This document shows, piece by piece, positions 6,586 to 6,714 of a stretch of DNA of 6,714 nt. A program made the translations under genes and the position numbers. The DNA comes from Deltaproteobacteria bacterium (GTDB lineage: Bacteria > Myxococcota_A > UBA796). Below the pieces are notes generated by a model. The model was not told where the DNA came from, searched no databases, and was given only the letters and a program-made list of their open reading frames with translations. The stretch lies in the NCBI GenBank assembly GCA_002707085.1, contig PALY01000086.1, positions 2,715 through 9,428 of the forward strand, written 5' to 3'. Within the stretch, counting starts at the first letter, position 1. Each line of letters starts with the position of its first letter.

Positions 6586-6714
6586 TCAAGCGCTGGTTTG
6601 TTCAACACGAATATCTCTGCCGTCACGCCATCCAGAGAAGAAGCCATTTGGATTGCTCTCAACATAAGGAAACATCTCTATCCAAGAAAGGCGGGGATGT
6701 TCGTGGTGAACACG
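6586..6714 (-). CDS. C-terminal 42 residues of an unrecognised upstream gene
   Basis: The only frame that stays open to the right edge encodes 42 residues ending in RDGRDIRVEQTSA and stops with TGA at 6588-6586. It contains WIEMFPYVESNPNGFFSGW, a composition credible for a folded protein. The stop lies 10 bp before the GTG of the acyltransferase gene, so it is probably the preceding gene of the same operon. The stretch is too short to name a family. Confidence 0.65.
   Translation of the reverse strand, partial: RVHHEHPRLSWIEMFPYVESNPNGFFSGWRDGRDIRVEQTSA

Noticed and set aside
6579..6665. Second minus-strand frame (ATG...TAA) just upstream of the acyltransferase
   Set aside because: It is only 28 codons and is closed upstream by a TAG. 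The neighbouring frame ending at 6586 is open to the window edge and reads like protein.
1..6714. tRNA, rRNA, CRISPR array, insertion sequence or phage genes
   Set aside because: No cloverleaf, regularly spaced repeats, transposase or terminal inverted repeats were seen on reading both strands.

Overview
The window holds five protein-coding genes and almost no spare DNA. Base composition is near 50% GC. Several traits suggest a marine or mildly halophilic, predatory or social Gram-negative bacterium, of the Myxococcota/Bradymonadota (former Deltaproteobacteria) kind. These traits are a large, very acidic secreted lipoprotein, repeated PPC domains, a Cys-rich segment and solitary tailoring-type enzymes. 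The placement is inferred from protein style only; no rRNA or marker gene is present.

Layout. Positions 1-1406 (minus) carry most of a B12-binding-domain radical SAM enzyme whose C-terminus lies beyond the left edge. A 131-bp divergent spacer (1407-1537) holds two small dyads built on TGTGA/TCACA-like half-sites, a C7 tract and a clear ribosome-binding site. Positions 1538-3760 (plus) encode a 740-residue lipoprotein. It combines a GP42-like 'transglutaminase elicitor' catalytic domain with three PPC-type beta-sandwich domains, one of which sits inside the catalytic domain. Its stop lies 2 bp from the stop of a convergent minus-strand run. In transcription order that run is the tail of an unrecognised gene (6714-6586), a GTG-started condensation/WS-DGAT-like acyltransferase with an intact HHxxxDG motif (6575-5334), and a GH3-family adenylating amido synthetase (5337-3763). 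The last two overlap by ATGA.

How the genes may work together. The acyltransferase and the GH3 enzyme are almost certainly co-translated. Together they look like a compact, carrier-protein-light route to an acyl ester or amide: GH3 would activate a carboxylate with ATP and join it to an amine or amino acid, and the HHxxxDG enzyme would transfer an acyl group. The radical SAM gene is on the same strand and could belong to the same pathway, but the lipoprotein gene separates it from the others. The lipoprotein is probably exported and anchored to the outer membrane, where it would crosslink or deamidate proteins in a calcium-dependent way; it need not share a pathway with its neighbours.

The most noteworthy object is the lipoprotein. 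It carries a bacterial counterpart of the Phytophthora Pep-13 elicitor segment (VWNQPLRAYRITK) next to its active site, a PPC domain inserted within the transglutaminase fold, and a cysteine-bracketed acidic loop.
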